Assembly: GCA_947501045.1 (NCBI GenBank)
Contig: CANMUI010000001.1
Span: forward strand, 310,001 to 374,000
Direction of reading: 5' to 3'
DNA: 64,000 nucleotides
Source: an uncultured Psychrobacter sp.
GTDB lineage: Bacteria > Pseudomonadota > Gammaproteobacteria > Pseudomonadales > Moraxellaceae
This document shows, piece after piece, positions 28,270-36,799 of this stretch. A model generated the notes under the pieces. The model was not told the origin of the DNA. It was given only the letters and a program-made list of their open reading frames with translations, and made no database searches. Every line of letters starts with the position of its first letter. Position 1 is the stretch's first letter. A program made the position numbers and the translations under genes.

Positions 28270-29703
28270 CTATGATTTAGAAATCTGCATGGTTTGAATA
28301 GAAGTAAACTCCTTAAGCCCCGTCTCGCCAAACTCTACCCCAAACCCTGAATCTTTTACGCCGCCAAATGGGGCATCCGGTTGAATCATCGCATGATTGT
28401 TGATCCAAACCGTACCGCATTCCAAACGCGCGGCAATGCTTTGCGCTTTTTCTAAATCCTGTGACCATACCGAGCCACCAAGACCCACTTGCAATCGATT
28501 GGCGCTAGCAATAGCTTCCTCGACATCAGTAAATTTAATAATCGGCAGGATAGGGCCAAACTGCTCTTCATCGACCAATCTTGCGCCATCATCGATATTG
28601 TTGACAAGCGTTATGGGATAAAAGTAGCCTGTCTCATCGGTAGCTTCACCGCCACATAAGAAGTTTGCTCCGCGCTCTTTGGCATCCTGCGCAAGGGTTT
28701 TTACGATATCGAGCTGTTGTTTATTTTGTAGAGGGCCAAAGTCAGTATCTTCATCAAAACCGTTGCCCGTCTTCATACTGCGAGCCATGTTGGCTAAAGC
28801 GTCACAAAGCTCATCGTGCACAGACTCATGGACATAGAGCCGTTTTAGAGCGGCGCAAGTTTGGCCATTATTAATAAAAGAGGTTGCAAATATCTTTGGC
28901 GCACACGCTTCAATATCAGCGTCTGCTAAGACGATACCCGCGTCATTACCACCAAGCTCAAGCGTCAAGCGGGTTAAATTATCAGCCGCGCTTTTCATAA
29001 TGGCTTTGCCTGTGGGCGTGGAGCCAGTAAATACAATTTTATCGATATCTTCATGCGATGTCATCGCCGCGCCGATATCGCCTTCACCAGTTACTACGTT
29101 TAGCACACCAGCGGGCAAAATATCTTTTGCGATTTCAGCAAAGCGTAATACCGTCAATGGCGTCATCTCAGAGGGCTTCATGACCACCGTATTGCCTGTT
29201 AGCAAAGCAGGAATGATGTGCCAAATGCCTATCAATAAAGGGTAATTCCACGGCGTAATAGAGCCGACAACCCCAAGTGGCTTACGATGCAGCTCTATTC
29301 GCGCCGTCTCATTATCTTGAATAGTTTCAGGCGTTAATTCCATACTGGCAGTAGCACGAATCCATGCTAATGTCCCGCCAAATTCAAACCCTGCTCCCAA
29401 ATCAGCAAAGCCTTTTGTTGGCTTGCCTTGCTCCTTGGTCAAAAGGGTCATCAGCTCCTCACCGTTGGCTTCAACTGCATCAGCAAGCTGCATGAGCAGG
29501 TCTCGGCGCTGGGCGTAAGTTAGTGCCGACCAAGCAGGGAACGCCGCTTTAGCCGCAGCGACAGCGTCGTTTAATTGCTCAGTAGTGGCCTTTGGCGCAC
29601 GCGCGATGACAGATTTATCGGCAGGATTGATCACCTCAAAGTGATCGGTAGTGGCAACGCTTTCGCCGTTGATCATTAAGTTAAACTCTTCCATAGTAGG
29701 CAC
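28270..29703 (-). CDS. NAD(P)-dependent aldehyde dehydrogenase
   Basis: The 477-residue enzyme oxidises aldehydes to acids. It has the ALDH cofactor motif PWNYPLL, FTGSTPTGKAI, the catalytic Glu in LELGGND (about 249) and the catalytic Cys in NNGQTCAALK (about 283). It lies 107 bases downstream of the copper amine oxidase gene on the same strand. An amine oxidase releases an aldehyde, so this enzyme is probably the next step, as FeaB is to TynA in E. coli; that link is inferred from context. The precise aldehyde is unknown. Confidence 0.93.
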   Translation of the reverse strand: MPTMEEFNLMINGESVATTDHFEVINPADKSVIARAPKATTEQLNDAVAAAKAAFPAWSALTYAQRRDLLMQLADAVEANGEELMTLLTKEQGKPTKGFADLGAGFEFGGTLAWIRATASMELTPETIQDNETARIELHRKPLGVVGSITPWNYPLLIGIWHIIPALLTGNTVVMKPSEMTPLTVLRFAEIAKDILPAGVLNVVTGEGDIGAAMTSHEDIDKIVFTGSTPTGKAIMKSAADNLTRLTLELGGNDAGIVLADADIEACAPKIFATSFINNGQTCAALKRLYVHESVHDELCDALANMARSMKTGNGFDEDTDFGPLQNKQQLDIVKTLAQDAKERGANFLCGGEATDETGYFYPITLVNNIDDGARLVDEEQFGPILPIIKFTDVEEAIASANRLQVGLGGSVWSQDLEKAQSIAARLECGTVWINNHAMIQPDAPFGGVKDSGFGVEFGETGLKEFTSIQTMQISKS

Positions 29704-29810
29704 TCTTATAGTTAAAACTCTGTGAAAAGAGGATAGATAATGGCTGCATCAGCAGCGCATTATCTTCTATTTATTGGCTCATCTTTATCTTTTACGGCTA
29801 TTTTTCATTT

Positions 29811-32144
29811 TTACTTATCATCGTCACTTTGATTCATATTTAACGAAGGCGTTTCATCAAAGAAGTTCCACGGTTTTAGCAGCACATTTACCCATTCGGT
29901 TGGCATAATTGGCCACTCCTCAGCGCGGGCAATATGGGTTGTCCCTGTGGTCAGCCACACGACTAAATCCTTGTTATGGATATTTTCATTATCGGCTGTA
30001 AACGTACCTAGTCCCGTATCTTTGTCTGAGCGGTTGGGATAAGTGCCTTCTGGGTACAGCTCATTTGGATCGTAATTAGTTACCCAAATTTGCTTATCCA
30101 TAAAGTTAAGACGATTAAATAGCCATTCATCATCAGCGAAATTAGCGCCTTTGGCAATAGGATGGGTACCACCTGCAAAGGGAATCATTTGATAAGACAC
30201 CGGATTACCCATTTTATTCTCTTTGCTGGCATTACTAATGAGACGTACAGAGGCCGGGTCAAAGTTTTCTGTAGCCGCTGATTCTGTCAAGACCGTAGTT
30301 TCACGAGTGCCCATAGCACTAGTACGTGGACCACCGCGCGTGTTTTCTTCTATTACCGAGTCTATACGGTTAATATGATTGGTCTTGCCATCGACATCCA
30401 TATCTAAGCGAAAGTTGTAGATATGCTGGTGCGTGGGGCCGACAATATTATGATCAATCAAGGTGCCAAAGCGTGTATCTTCTTTAGCTGTCGGATCATG
30501 CATGGTTTTGGCAAGCACGCTTTTGGCCGCCTCGATACCAGTGGCACCGGCGTCAATACCAATCGTGCCATTGGGCTCAAATACCCAGTCAAAGATATAA
30601 TCATAGTTACCTATGGTACTAATCCAGCGTACCACCAGCTCACGGCGCTCAGTACTGACGTTTTTTTGTCCCATTTCTTGATGTTTAAATTCAGGACCCG
30701 CGTAACGCTCAAATACGGCAATAGCGTTAGGAATAGTGTAGGGGTTGCCTTCATAATCTGGCAGCACGGCATCAAGAAGTACTGCATTCTCCGGCGCATC
30801 AACATTCTTCTCTAGTGGCGAGGTTAGGGTGCCCATGCCATACTCACCAGAATCTAGATAAGACTTAAAGTACCAACCCATGTCAGGATCACCATAAGGC
30901 ACCACCATACCGCCCAAGTTACCTTGATACATAATCTTGCGATCCACGCCTTTATCATTGAAAGTAACTGTGCTCAGCTGCAAGCCGGTGCGGCTATCAA
31001 GGCCAATATGGAATTTCCAATCGTGCCATTCAACATCGCGGCCAGTAATGGTGTAGTTTTTGCCTTCAGGTTCAATGACTCTTAGCGGTTTACTGGTAAT
31101 TATGTCTTGATCGCGGCCATCAATCGGGCGCGGGGTCATCGGTATAGGAATAATGCTACCTTCCTCTATTTTGATAATTTTGCGCTCATCTAAATCGACA
31201 ACGGCCACCAAGTTTTCGATAGGATGCGCCCAATAATTACCATCACCGACATCTAAATAAGACACTATTTTGAGCACGCGTAGCTGCTGATCTAGATTGT
31301 CTTTTCCACCAAAATAGCCAACTGTTAAAGGGGTGCCGACGACTTTTGACACATCGTTAACACCGCGTTTTTCTAGGGCTGCAGCGTATTCTGGACTAGA
31401 TTGAATAATCTCTTGCACGGCTATGAAGTCGTCTAGCAGTACCATACCAAAGGTGTTCTCTAGTACCTTCCAGCTAGTCAGCGTATTTTTGTTTAAGTTT
31501 GCTTCTCCTTCAACGACCGTATTGCCTTTTAAAATAGTAAAAGTAGCTACGCGGTCGCCTGTATAAGGCGCTTTTTCAGTTACACTTTTCCAAACTTTGT
31601 CTTTATCAGGCTGCTTTAAGCGAATATCAGAGAAGCGTAAGTTGGTTTCAGTAGGTTTGGCCTTATTGATAATAGCGACCGTTTGTTTAATCTCATCACT
31701 GCTTAAAACATTAAGGGGATGCGGATTTTGTTCTATCTTAAACGTTTGATCAAGGTTTGATTGCAAAAGCTCATTGGCCAAGGTGTCAGGTACTAGCGCT
31801 TGACCGTCTTTAACCACTAGCGGATTAGTAATAGCTAGTGCTTGACCATTGACCATAGCAGTGCGGCTATTGGGTTTGATCTGTACGCGAGTGGAGTTTT
31901 TGGTGATGGTATACACATCAGCGTAGCTGTCATATTCAACGTCTGCACCTGCTGTCATCATGGCATCGTTAAGCGGAACCATATCCACACTGCCGCCATG
32001 TGCCAAAGCTTGACTGCTATAAATAAGCATCAAACTGCCAGCTAGAGTGGTCAAGATAGATTTACTAATACGACTAGAAACTGACTTACTGAAGTCAGAC
32101 GCGTGTTTTTGCTTAAAAGAGAGGTTGGACTGAAAGCGTTTCAT
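29811..32144 (-). CDS. tynA: Primary amine oxidase, copper/topaquinone
   Basis: This periplasmic enzyme oxidatively deaminates primary amines to aldehyde, ammonia and hydrogen peroxide. The frame opens at 32162, but the ATG at 32144 has AAGGAAA 8 bases upstream and is the better start (777 residues). A signal peptide ends near SSQALA, then comes the N-terminal copper amine oxidase domain, two small N2/N3 domains and the catalytic domain. The topaquinone-forming Tyr lies in GNYDY (about residue 514), and the copper ligands include the His pair in THQHIYNF and a third His in GTTHIARAEEWP. The C-terminus carries a charged tail. It sits upstream of an aldehyde dehydrogenase gene. The symbol assumes the E. 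coli TynA type; the substrate is not proved. Confidence 0.93.
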   Translation of the reverse strand: MKRFQSNLSFKQKHASDFSKSVSSRISKSILTTLAGSLMLIYSSQALAHGGSVDMVPLNDAMMTAGADVEYDSYADVYTITKNSTRVQIKPNSRTAMVNGQALAITNPLVVKDGQALVPDTLANELLQSNLDQTFKIEQNPHPLNVLSSDEIKQTVAIINKAKPTETNLRFSDIRLKQPDKDKVWKSVTEKAPYTGDRVATFTILKGNTVVEGEANLNKNTLTSWKVLENTFGMVLLDDFIAVQEIIQSSPEYAAALEKRGVNDVSKVVGTPLTVGYFGGKDNLDQQLRVLKIVSYLDVGDGNYWAHPIENLVAVVDLDERKIIKIEEGSIIPIPMTPRPIDGRDQDIITSKPLRVIEPEGKNYTITGRDVEWHDWKFHIGLDSRTGLQLSTVTFNDKGVDRKIMYQGNLGGMVVPYGDPDMGWYFKSYLDSGEYGMGTLTSPLEKNVDAPENAVLLDAVLPDYEGNPYTIPNAIAVFERYAGPEFKHQEMGQKNVSTERRELVVRWISTIGNYDYIFDWVFEPNGTIGIDAGATGIEAAKSVLAKTMHDPTAKEDTRFGTLIDHNIVGPTHQHIYNFRLDMDVDGKTNHINRIDSVIEENTRGGPRTSAMGTRETTVLTESAATENFDPASVRLISNASKENKMGNPVSYQMIPFAGGTHPIAKGANFADDEWLFNRLNFMDKQIWVTNYDPNELYPEGTYPNRSDKDTGLGTFTADNENIHNKDLVVWLTTGTTHIARAEEWPIMPTEWVNVLLKPWNFFDETPSLNMNQSDDDK

Positions 32145-32360
32145 ATATGATTTCCTTATCATTTAAGAGGTAGAGATAACCCACCAGTTTAGTCAATCAC
32201 TTATCCAAGCAATTGAAGTTATAGGTCAGTTCTAAGACAAATTCCATTTTGTATCAGTATCAGACCAATATAACAATAGTTAAGCTATAGGACAATCACT
32301 TATTTAACAAACTAAAAGGCAGAAGGCTATATAAATTAGCAATCATGGTAGAGGTTGCTT

Positions 32361-32388
32361 TTGACCATTTAATCTTTATATATATTAA
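32361..32388 (+). promoter_or_regulatory. Candidate promoter of the first hemerythrin-like gene
   Basis: TTGACC (32361-32366) is followed after 16 bases by TATTAA (32383-32388), about 70 bases before the start at 32459. This is a consensus match in AT-rich sequence. Confidence 0.35.
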
Positions 32389-32458
32389 ACATTAAGTCTG
32401 TATAAGTTAGGATTTTTAACCTATTAAAGGTGGATAAAGTTTGAAAGAGGACGGCCAT

Positions 32459-33103
32459 ATGAATATCTTTAAGCAAGACAATGCCAAGATAAAAGACGAT
32501 AGCGGTGAAGCGATTGAAGATATTTTAGAAAATAACTTGGTTATGATAGCACCCCGTCATCCAGAGAGTCGGCTTAAGCCAGAATGGTTATTTTTATACG
32601 AGAAGCTGCCTTCTAGTCAATGGTACGATACCGACTATGCTCATAAAACCGCTAGCTGGCTTGGGGTGCATCGCAGTATACGCAGACGTCAACAGGTTTT
32701 AGAGCAGCTGAGCGCCGAGTATCAAATAGGCGCGCTGAATTGGTCAAACTATCGCGTGCAGATACTACCGCGTATTGAGGAGCATGTTTTCAAATTGCAC
32801 CAGCACCATAGTATTGAGGATAGAAGATATTTTCCTAGTTTCGTCGATGCCTACCCGCAACTAAAATCTGGCTTCGAGCTACTAGAGCGCGACCATAAGC
32901 GTTTAGATGGATTGCTCAATGAGTTGCAAACGCTCAATAACACCCTAGCCATGAGCGTAGAAGAAGATAAGACACTGGCTGAGCACTTGCACCATACTTT
33001 GCTTGCCGCCAGCGATGTGCTTGCCAGTCATTTAAGCGATGAAGAGGATTTAGTCATTCCTATTTTGGGCTTGCGTCAAGATAAAAAAAACAGCTTTTTA
33101 TAA
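32459..33103 (+). CDS. Hemerythrin-domain protein, paralogue 1
   Basis: This 214-residue protein has a helical His/Glu-rich bundle: HVFKLHQHHSIEDRRYFP (about residues 105-122), LERDHKRLDGLL (about 140) and HLSDEEDLVIPIL near the C-terminus. These are diiron-type ligands of the hemerythrin-like fold, used for oxygen, nitric oxide or iron handling. The frame opens at a TTG at 32441, but AGAGG 9 bases before the ATG at 32459 supports that start. A closely similar gene lies at 34303. Its last bases overlap the convergent HAD gene. Confidence 0.82.
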   Translation: MNIFKQDNAKIKDDSGEAIEDILENNLVMIAPRHPESRLKPEWLFLYEKLPSSQWYDTDYAHKTASWLGVHRSIRRRQQVLEQLSAEYQIGALNWSNYRVQILPRIEEHVFKLHQHHSIEDRRYFPSFVDAYPQLKSGFELLERDHKRLDGLLNELQTLNNTLAMSVEEDKTLAEHLHHTLLAASDVLASHLSDEEDLVIPILGLRQDKKNSFL

Positions 33104-33928
33104 GGCGACATGCAACTGATCTAGCACCGCTTGAATGCCATACTCTTCAATCGTACCAGTCACAAAATCTGCGCGCTCAATCAGGGCTGGCTGCCCATCT
33201 CCCATAGCGACGGCATAGCCGACTAAGTCAAACATCTCAAGATCATTCATACCATCACCAAAGGCCATACATTCCTTAGCATCGACGCCATAGTACTCAC
33301 AAACATCAAGAATACCACGCGCTTTTGAGGCATCAATCGGCAAAATGTCCGCGCCTGTATTATGCCAATGTACCAGTTTAAGAGCATAGCTAGCAAAATC
33401 AATATTTTGCATTTTATCAATCTGATTGTTGAAAAATACCGAGCACTGATAGACTTGATTGCTTTGATAATAGTAAGGGTCAACGATGGAGTTTGGCGTG
33501 CGCGCATTAAACTCTCGCAGACGCTCATTTTCGCCCGACCAAGCAATGTGGGTAGCTGAGTCAAACTTATGAATAAGCTCGCTAGTTTGGCACAGCTCTA
33601 CGATCTTCGTTGTCTGTGGTTCTGTTAAAGGATAGTGGCTGATTCTGTCCTTGGTATTAAAGCTATATTGACCATTCATACAGATGATAGCGTCCAGCAC
33701 ATCAGCTTCAAGTAGCGCTAAAATATCGGGCGGCAGTATCGCTTTTGAGCGTCCTGTAGAGATGATAAGTTTGATATCCGTCTTAGCCAGTGCTTCAAGC
33801 GTCGCTTGATTGTGCTTAGCGATAATACCTTTACGACTTAGCGTATCGTCAATATCAAAAAAGATAATTTTTGGCGTTGGGATATCGCTTGTAGTTACTG
33901 CGCCGCTCGCCTTAAATTCGGTAAACAT
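33098..33928 (-). CDS. HAD-superfamily hydrolase, Cof type (class IIB)
   Basis: The 276-residue cytosolic protein has all four HAD motifs: FFDIDDTLSRKG (motif I, about 24-35), IISTGRSK (II), the Lys of DASKARGI (III) and FGDGMNDLEMF (IV). The cap placement is that of Cof-type phosphatases such as YbiV, which act on sugar phosphates and similar small molecules. The substrate here is unknown. AAAGGAC precedes the ATG. The 3' end overlaps the convergent hemerythrin gene by 6 bases. Confidence 0.9.
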   Translation of the reverse strand: MFTEFKASGAVTTSDIPTPKIIFFDIDDTLSRKGIIAKHNQATLEALAKTDIKLIISTGRSKAILPPDILALLEADVLDAIICMNGQYSFNTKDRISHYPLTEPQTTKIVELCQTSELIHKFDSATHIAWSGENERLREFNARTPNSIVDPYYYQSNQVYQCSVFFNNQIDKMQNIDFASYALKLVHWHNTGADILPIDASKARGILDVCEYYGVDAKECMAFGDGMNDLEMFDLVGYAVAMGDGQPALIERADFVTGTIEEYGIQAVLDQLHVAL

Positions 33929-34302
33929 AATTGTCCTTTAGTTTTTATATTCTATTATTGAGCTCTTTTTGCACAAAAACAAGGTCAAAACTCTGATCTG
34001 GCGGATAAAGTCCTCTAGTGAGTTTAGCGAAATAACGTACTCTTTGCCAATTTCAGGTACCTGCGTAACCCCTTACTTAAGGGTGAATCGTCCGGTATTG
34101 AACATGGGCGTTGGTATACTATAATACAAAACATGTTATTTGTTAGACGGTACGGCGGTTGAGTATGTCACTAAAAACCATAAGATTGTTTTTTAATCGA
34201 ATGACTATATATAAACTACATAGATAATAACTATATATTAGTAATATTAATAAATTAGACTAACGAATTATAGTTATTGACAATAAAAACTAGGACGTCT
34301 CA
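33929..34302. other. Intergenic region between the HAD gene and hemerythrin paralogue 2
   Basis: About 374 bases without a gene. It holds the promoter candidate at 34098-34125, a small palindrome CCCTTACTTAAGGG near 34070, and AT-rich leader sequence before 34303. Nothing else is recognised. Confidence 0.5.
34098..34125 (+). promoter_or_regulatory. Candidate promoter of the second hemerythrin-like gene
   Basis: TTGAAC (34098-34103) and a perfect TATAAT (34120-34125) are 16 bases apart, about 180 bases upstream of the start codon. This would give a long 5' leader of about 170 bases. Confidence 0.48.
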
Positions 34303-34902
34303 ATGACCGATTCTGCTCAAAATAACCCTAGCCAACAAGACCTAGATGACGATCTCTTTAGCGTCGCCCCGCGCCATCCTGATAGCCGCCTCGAGAGTGA
34401 TTGGCTGTTTTTATACGAGAAATTGCCACCGGATCAATGGTTTAGTGCTGACTACGCCTATAAAACCTCAGGCTGGCTTAAGGTACATACTAATATTCGT
34501 AAACGCCAACGTATCCTGACCCAAATTAGCGATGCCTATATGAGCGGCGAATTTGATTGGACGGAATACCGCTCGCAAATATTAAAGCGTATCAACATGC
34601 ACGTGCTTAAACTGCATCAGCATCACGGGGTAGAGGACGAGGGGTTCTTTCCTGAGTTCGTCAGTATGTACCCCAAGCTCGCGCCTGCTTTTGAGATATT
34701 AGGACATGACCACGAGTATCTCAACGAGCTGCTCGACACCTTGCAGGCGCAAAACGATCAGCTGGCAAGAAGTGATACCGAGGACAAAGTGCTGGCCAAA
34801 CAGCTGCACGACACATTAGTCGCTGTGACCGATTTACTGCAGCAGCATCTGACCGATGAAGAGGATTTGGTGATTCCTATTTTGGGGTTGCGGCAGAGTT
34901 AG
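34303..34902 (+). CDS. Hemerythrin-domain protein, paralogue 2
   Basis: This 199-residue protein is closely similar over its whole length to the product of 32459-33103: both have WLFLYEKLP, KLHQHH, a mid-protein DH and TDEEDLVIPILGLRQ or SDEEDLVIPILGLRQ. It shares the His/Glu ligands of the hemerythrin-like fold, and its N-terminus is shorter and acidic. The two genes flank a HAD hydrolase on the other strand, suggesting a local duplication. It has no partner genes downstream; a repeat-rich segment follows. Confidence 0.82.
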   Translation: MTDSAQNNPSQQDLDDDLFSVAPRHPDSRLESDWLFLYEKLPPDQWFSADYAYKTSGWLKVHTNIRKRQRILTQISDAYMSGEFDWTEYRSQILKRINMHVLKLHQHHGVEDEGFFPEFVSMYPKLAPAFEILGHDHEYLNELLDTLQAQNDQLARSDTEDKVLAKQLHDTLVAVTDLLQQHLTDEEDLVIPILGLRQS

Positions 34903-35258
34903 AGGTTGGTTGTCTGCGGTGAAAATTATCCTTAGTAGCTTCTCCCGCCTTGCGCTTGTATCTGCTCACCCGCGCGAGGCGAGGACTACGGTTTGGGGTG
35001 TCTCCTGCTCTGCGAGCCACTCCAAAACCTAGCTCTCACAACTCGCCCAGCTCAGCAGGATACCGCTACAGTCGGGGCTAGCGGCAAGCTTATGTGCTTG
35101 CGACTATTGGTCGTGGTTAGGGTTTGCATTCTTTAAAAGCGAAGCTTCGTGTAGGGTGGGCGCTAGCGTAACCTATCACGTTTTTTTTATTTAGATGGTG
35201 GGTTACGTTTTATCCGCACTCTCTGTGAGAGTTTGATAAAACTAACCTACCCTACGCG
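34903..35258. repeat. GC-richer non-coding segment with inverted repeats
   Basis: About 355 bases without a gene. The first part is richer in G+C than its surroundings and contains TTTGGGGTG paired with CACTCCAAA around 34993-35027. The second part (about 35150-35265) has GTAGGGTGGGCGCTAGCGTA facing CTACCCTACGCGCTAC in opposite orientation, with GGTTACG-type stretches between, like a paired REP element. It runs into the 3' end of the lipoprotein gene. It may be a non-autonomous mobile or REP-type element; only inverted structure is visible. Confidence 0.5.
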
Positions 35259-35753
35259 CTACCATTCTCTTATGTTTGGTCGAGCATAGCTAAAAGGCTT
35301 TACTAACAGTCTATCTTCTAATAAACAGTTATCTGATCCCTTAGTGACGAACTCTCTTGTTCTATCTAACTTGCCAGGAAAACCATTAATTTCTATTTCT
35401 TTCCCTAAAGGAATGCTCACCCCATCCAAATATACTTCAGTATCGCCTTTTTTATAGCGTGTGTATTCGACTGGAAATATTGGTGTTCTAGATGTATTGG
35501 CTGACTTAAAAAGTAAACAGTCCTCTTTTAAAATGAACATTCCTACTAGAGTCACTTTTATAGCAGGTACAATTGCTTTTGGGTCATTATAATAGGTAAA
35601 AACGCCCGTAGGTAAGTCCCTTTTTTCTATACCATGATCAAATTGATCAAACTCAATCTCTTCATTTAGCAGACCTGTCTTGTATGGCTGAGCTGAAGAT
35701 ACACAACCGTATAAAAGACAGCTACTTAAAATAACAGGTAACATTTTATTCAT
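35259..35753 (-). CDS. Small predicted lipoprotein of unknown function
   Basis: The 164-residue protein starts MNKMLPVILSSCLLYGC, a lipoprotein signal with the acylated Cys at about residue 17, so it should be membrane-anchored facing the periplasm. The mature part is rich in beta-strand-like hydrophobic alternation, and I recognise no family. An AGGATAACCTT ribosome-binding region precedes the ATG. The stop codon lies inside a REP-like inverted repeat. Base composition is more A/T-rich than in the core genes. Confidence 0.66.
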   Translation of the reverse strand: MNKMLPVILSSCLLYGCVSSAQPYKTGLLNEEIEFDQFDHGIEKRDLPTGVFTYYNDPKAIVPAIKVTLVGMFILKEDCLLFKSANTSRTPIFPVEYTRYKKGDTEVYLDGVSIPLGKEIEINGFPGKLDRTREFVTKGSDNCLLEDRLLVKPFSYARPNIREW

Positions 35754-35769
35754 AAGGTTATCCTATTGA

Positions 35770-35855
35770 TGAGACTGAAGTTGATTATGATTGATGGTTT
35801 AAGAGTCAGTTTCTTGACGTAGTTTGCTGGGCTAAAAGCCCAGCCTACGCTAGCT
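35770..35855 (+). repeat. Direct repeat copy A with REP hairpin
   Basis: GCTGGGC (35826-35832) and GCCCAGC (35838-35844) form a 7-bp stem with a TAAAA loop, followed by CTACGC. The whole stretch from about 35770, including TGAAGTTGATTATGAT, recurs imperfectly at 37312-37400. The hairpin recurs inverted at 36743-36764. It could also act as a terminator for the 242-residue gene. Confidence 0.72.
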
Positions 35856-35868
35856 GAAACAATAATCT

Positions 35869-36597
35869 TTACAAACCTTTTATCCAATCCAAAATCTTCT
35901 TTAGTGTAGAATCTCCATGTTCTACTGAAAGCTCATTGAGCTGTGAGTTTTCTGATTTATATACTTTATATTCATATGGGATACCGTCTGCCTGAATTTT
36001 CAAGCTTTCACCGTCGTATATTAGTTGCTCATATATTCCTAATTTATTTCTAGGATACTGTGCTTCCCACATATCACACTTCATCAAAATATCCTGATAA
36101 GAGTTTTCAAATCCATTCTTATCGAACTTATCCCAACTACCATCTTGTATAATTTGATGGCTACTTCTCATAATATTAAATTTTGCATAAAAATTACCTA
36201 TATCTATGGCGTATCCGTCGTCTATAGCTTGCCAGAAATCCAATATAGCTTCTGTTCTATCTTCAACAGTATAAGAGCTTTTTAAACGTGCATTGTATTT
36301 CAACGTACTAACAATTAGAGCTTGTTCAGTTGATGGGAATGTAAATCCTAAACCGTTGACAACTTTTATAAAGCCGTTAAAATTATCAACTTGTTTAGAG
36401 TTTAAGCCTTCTATCGGTTCGTAATACCAGAAATAAAGCATAGCATCATTGTAGTAACCCATTTCTTGCCATTTTTCGACATGATAGCTGTAAAAGCCAT
36501 ATCCTTGTTCATCAATTCTCCAGTGCTCAATGATAAGCTCTACTAATTCATCAAGGAACGCTATCTGAGTATCGCTAAGCGAAGAATTTAAGTTCAT
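35869..36597 (-). CDS. Uncharacterised 242-residue protein
   Basis: This is a soluble, acidic protein with many aromatic residues (YGFYSYHVEKW, YFWYYEP) and no signal peptide or membrane segment. I recognise no family or catalytic motif. It begins at the ATG at 36597 and is AT-rich. It lies between two REP hairpins and divergently from the RAYT transposase gene, inside the segment bounded by the approximately 90-bp direct repeat. That placement suggests it may have been acquired with the segment; its function is unknown. Confidence 0.6.
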   Translation of the reverse strand: MNLNSSLSDTQIAFLDELVELIIEHWRIDEQGYGFYSYHVEKWQEMGYYNDAMLYFWYYEPIEGLNSKQVDNFNGFIKVVNGLGFTFPSTEQALIVSTLKYNARLKSSYTVEDRTEAILDFWQAIDDGYAIDIGNFYAKFNIMRSSHQIIQDGSWDKFDKNGFENSYQDILMKCDMWEAQYPRNKLGIYEQLIYDGESLKIQADGIPYEYKVYKSENSQLNELSVEHGDSTLKKILDWIKGL

Positions 36598-36613
36598 TTA
36601 TATAACCTCAACT

Positions 36614-36665
36614 ATAGTGAGTTCGGAATAAAATCGATACGTTAATGTTGCCAGTGCTACTGGTA
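36614..36665 (+). repeat. Dispersed intergenic repeat, copy 2
   Basis: CTATAGTGAGTTCGGAATAA and the following bases match 24711-24760 closely (CTATAGTTAGTTCGAAATAA), with CAG..CT and a TTTT further on. It lies just upstream of the 242-residue gene on the other strand. Confidence 0.5.
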
Positions 36666-36742
36666 TAAGTTTTTCTGGCTGGATGCTGCCTGCGTTGCAG
36701 AAGCTGCGTAAAACTCATCCCAGCAGCCCTGTATCAGCTTTG

Positions 36743-36764
36743 TAGGCTGGGCTTTTAGCCCAGC
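36743..36764 (-). repeat. REP hairpin B (inverted orientation)
   Basis: GTAGGCTGGGCTTTTAGCCC plus AGC is the reverse complement of copy A (GCTGGGCTAAAAGCCCAGCC then TAC). The stem is GCTGGGC/GCCCAGC at 36746-36752 and 36758-36764. It lies 36 bases before the RAYT start codon. Confidence 0.75.
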
Positions 36765-36799
36765 ATTTGAGTGTTTTAAACATTTTACAGGCGCAATTC

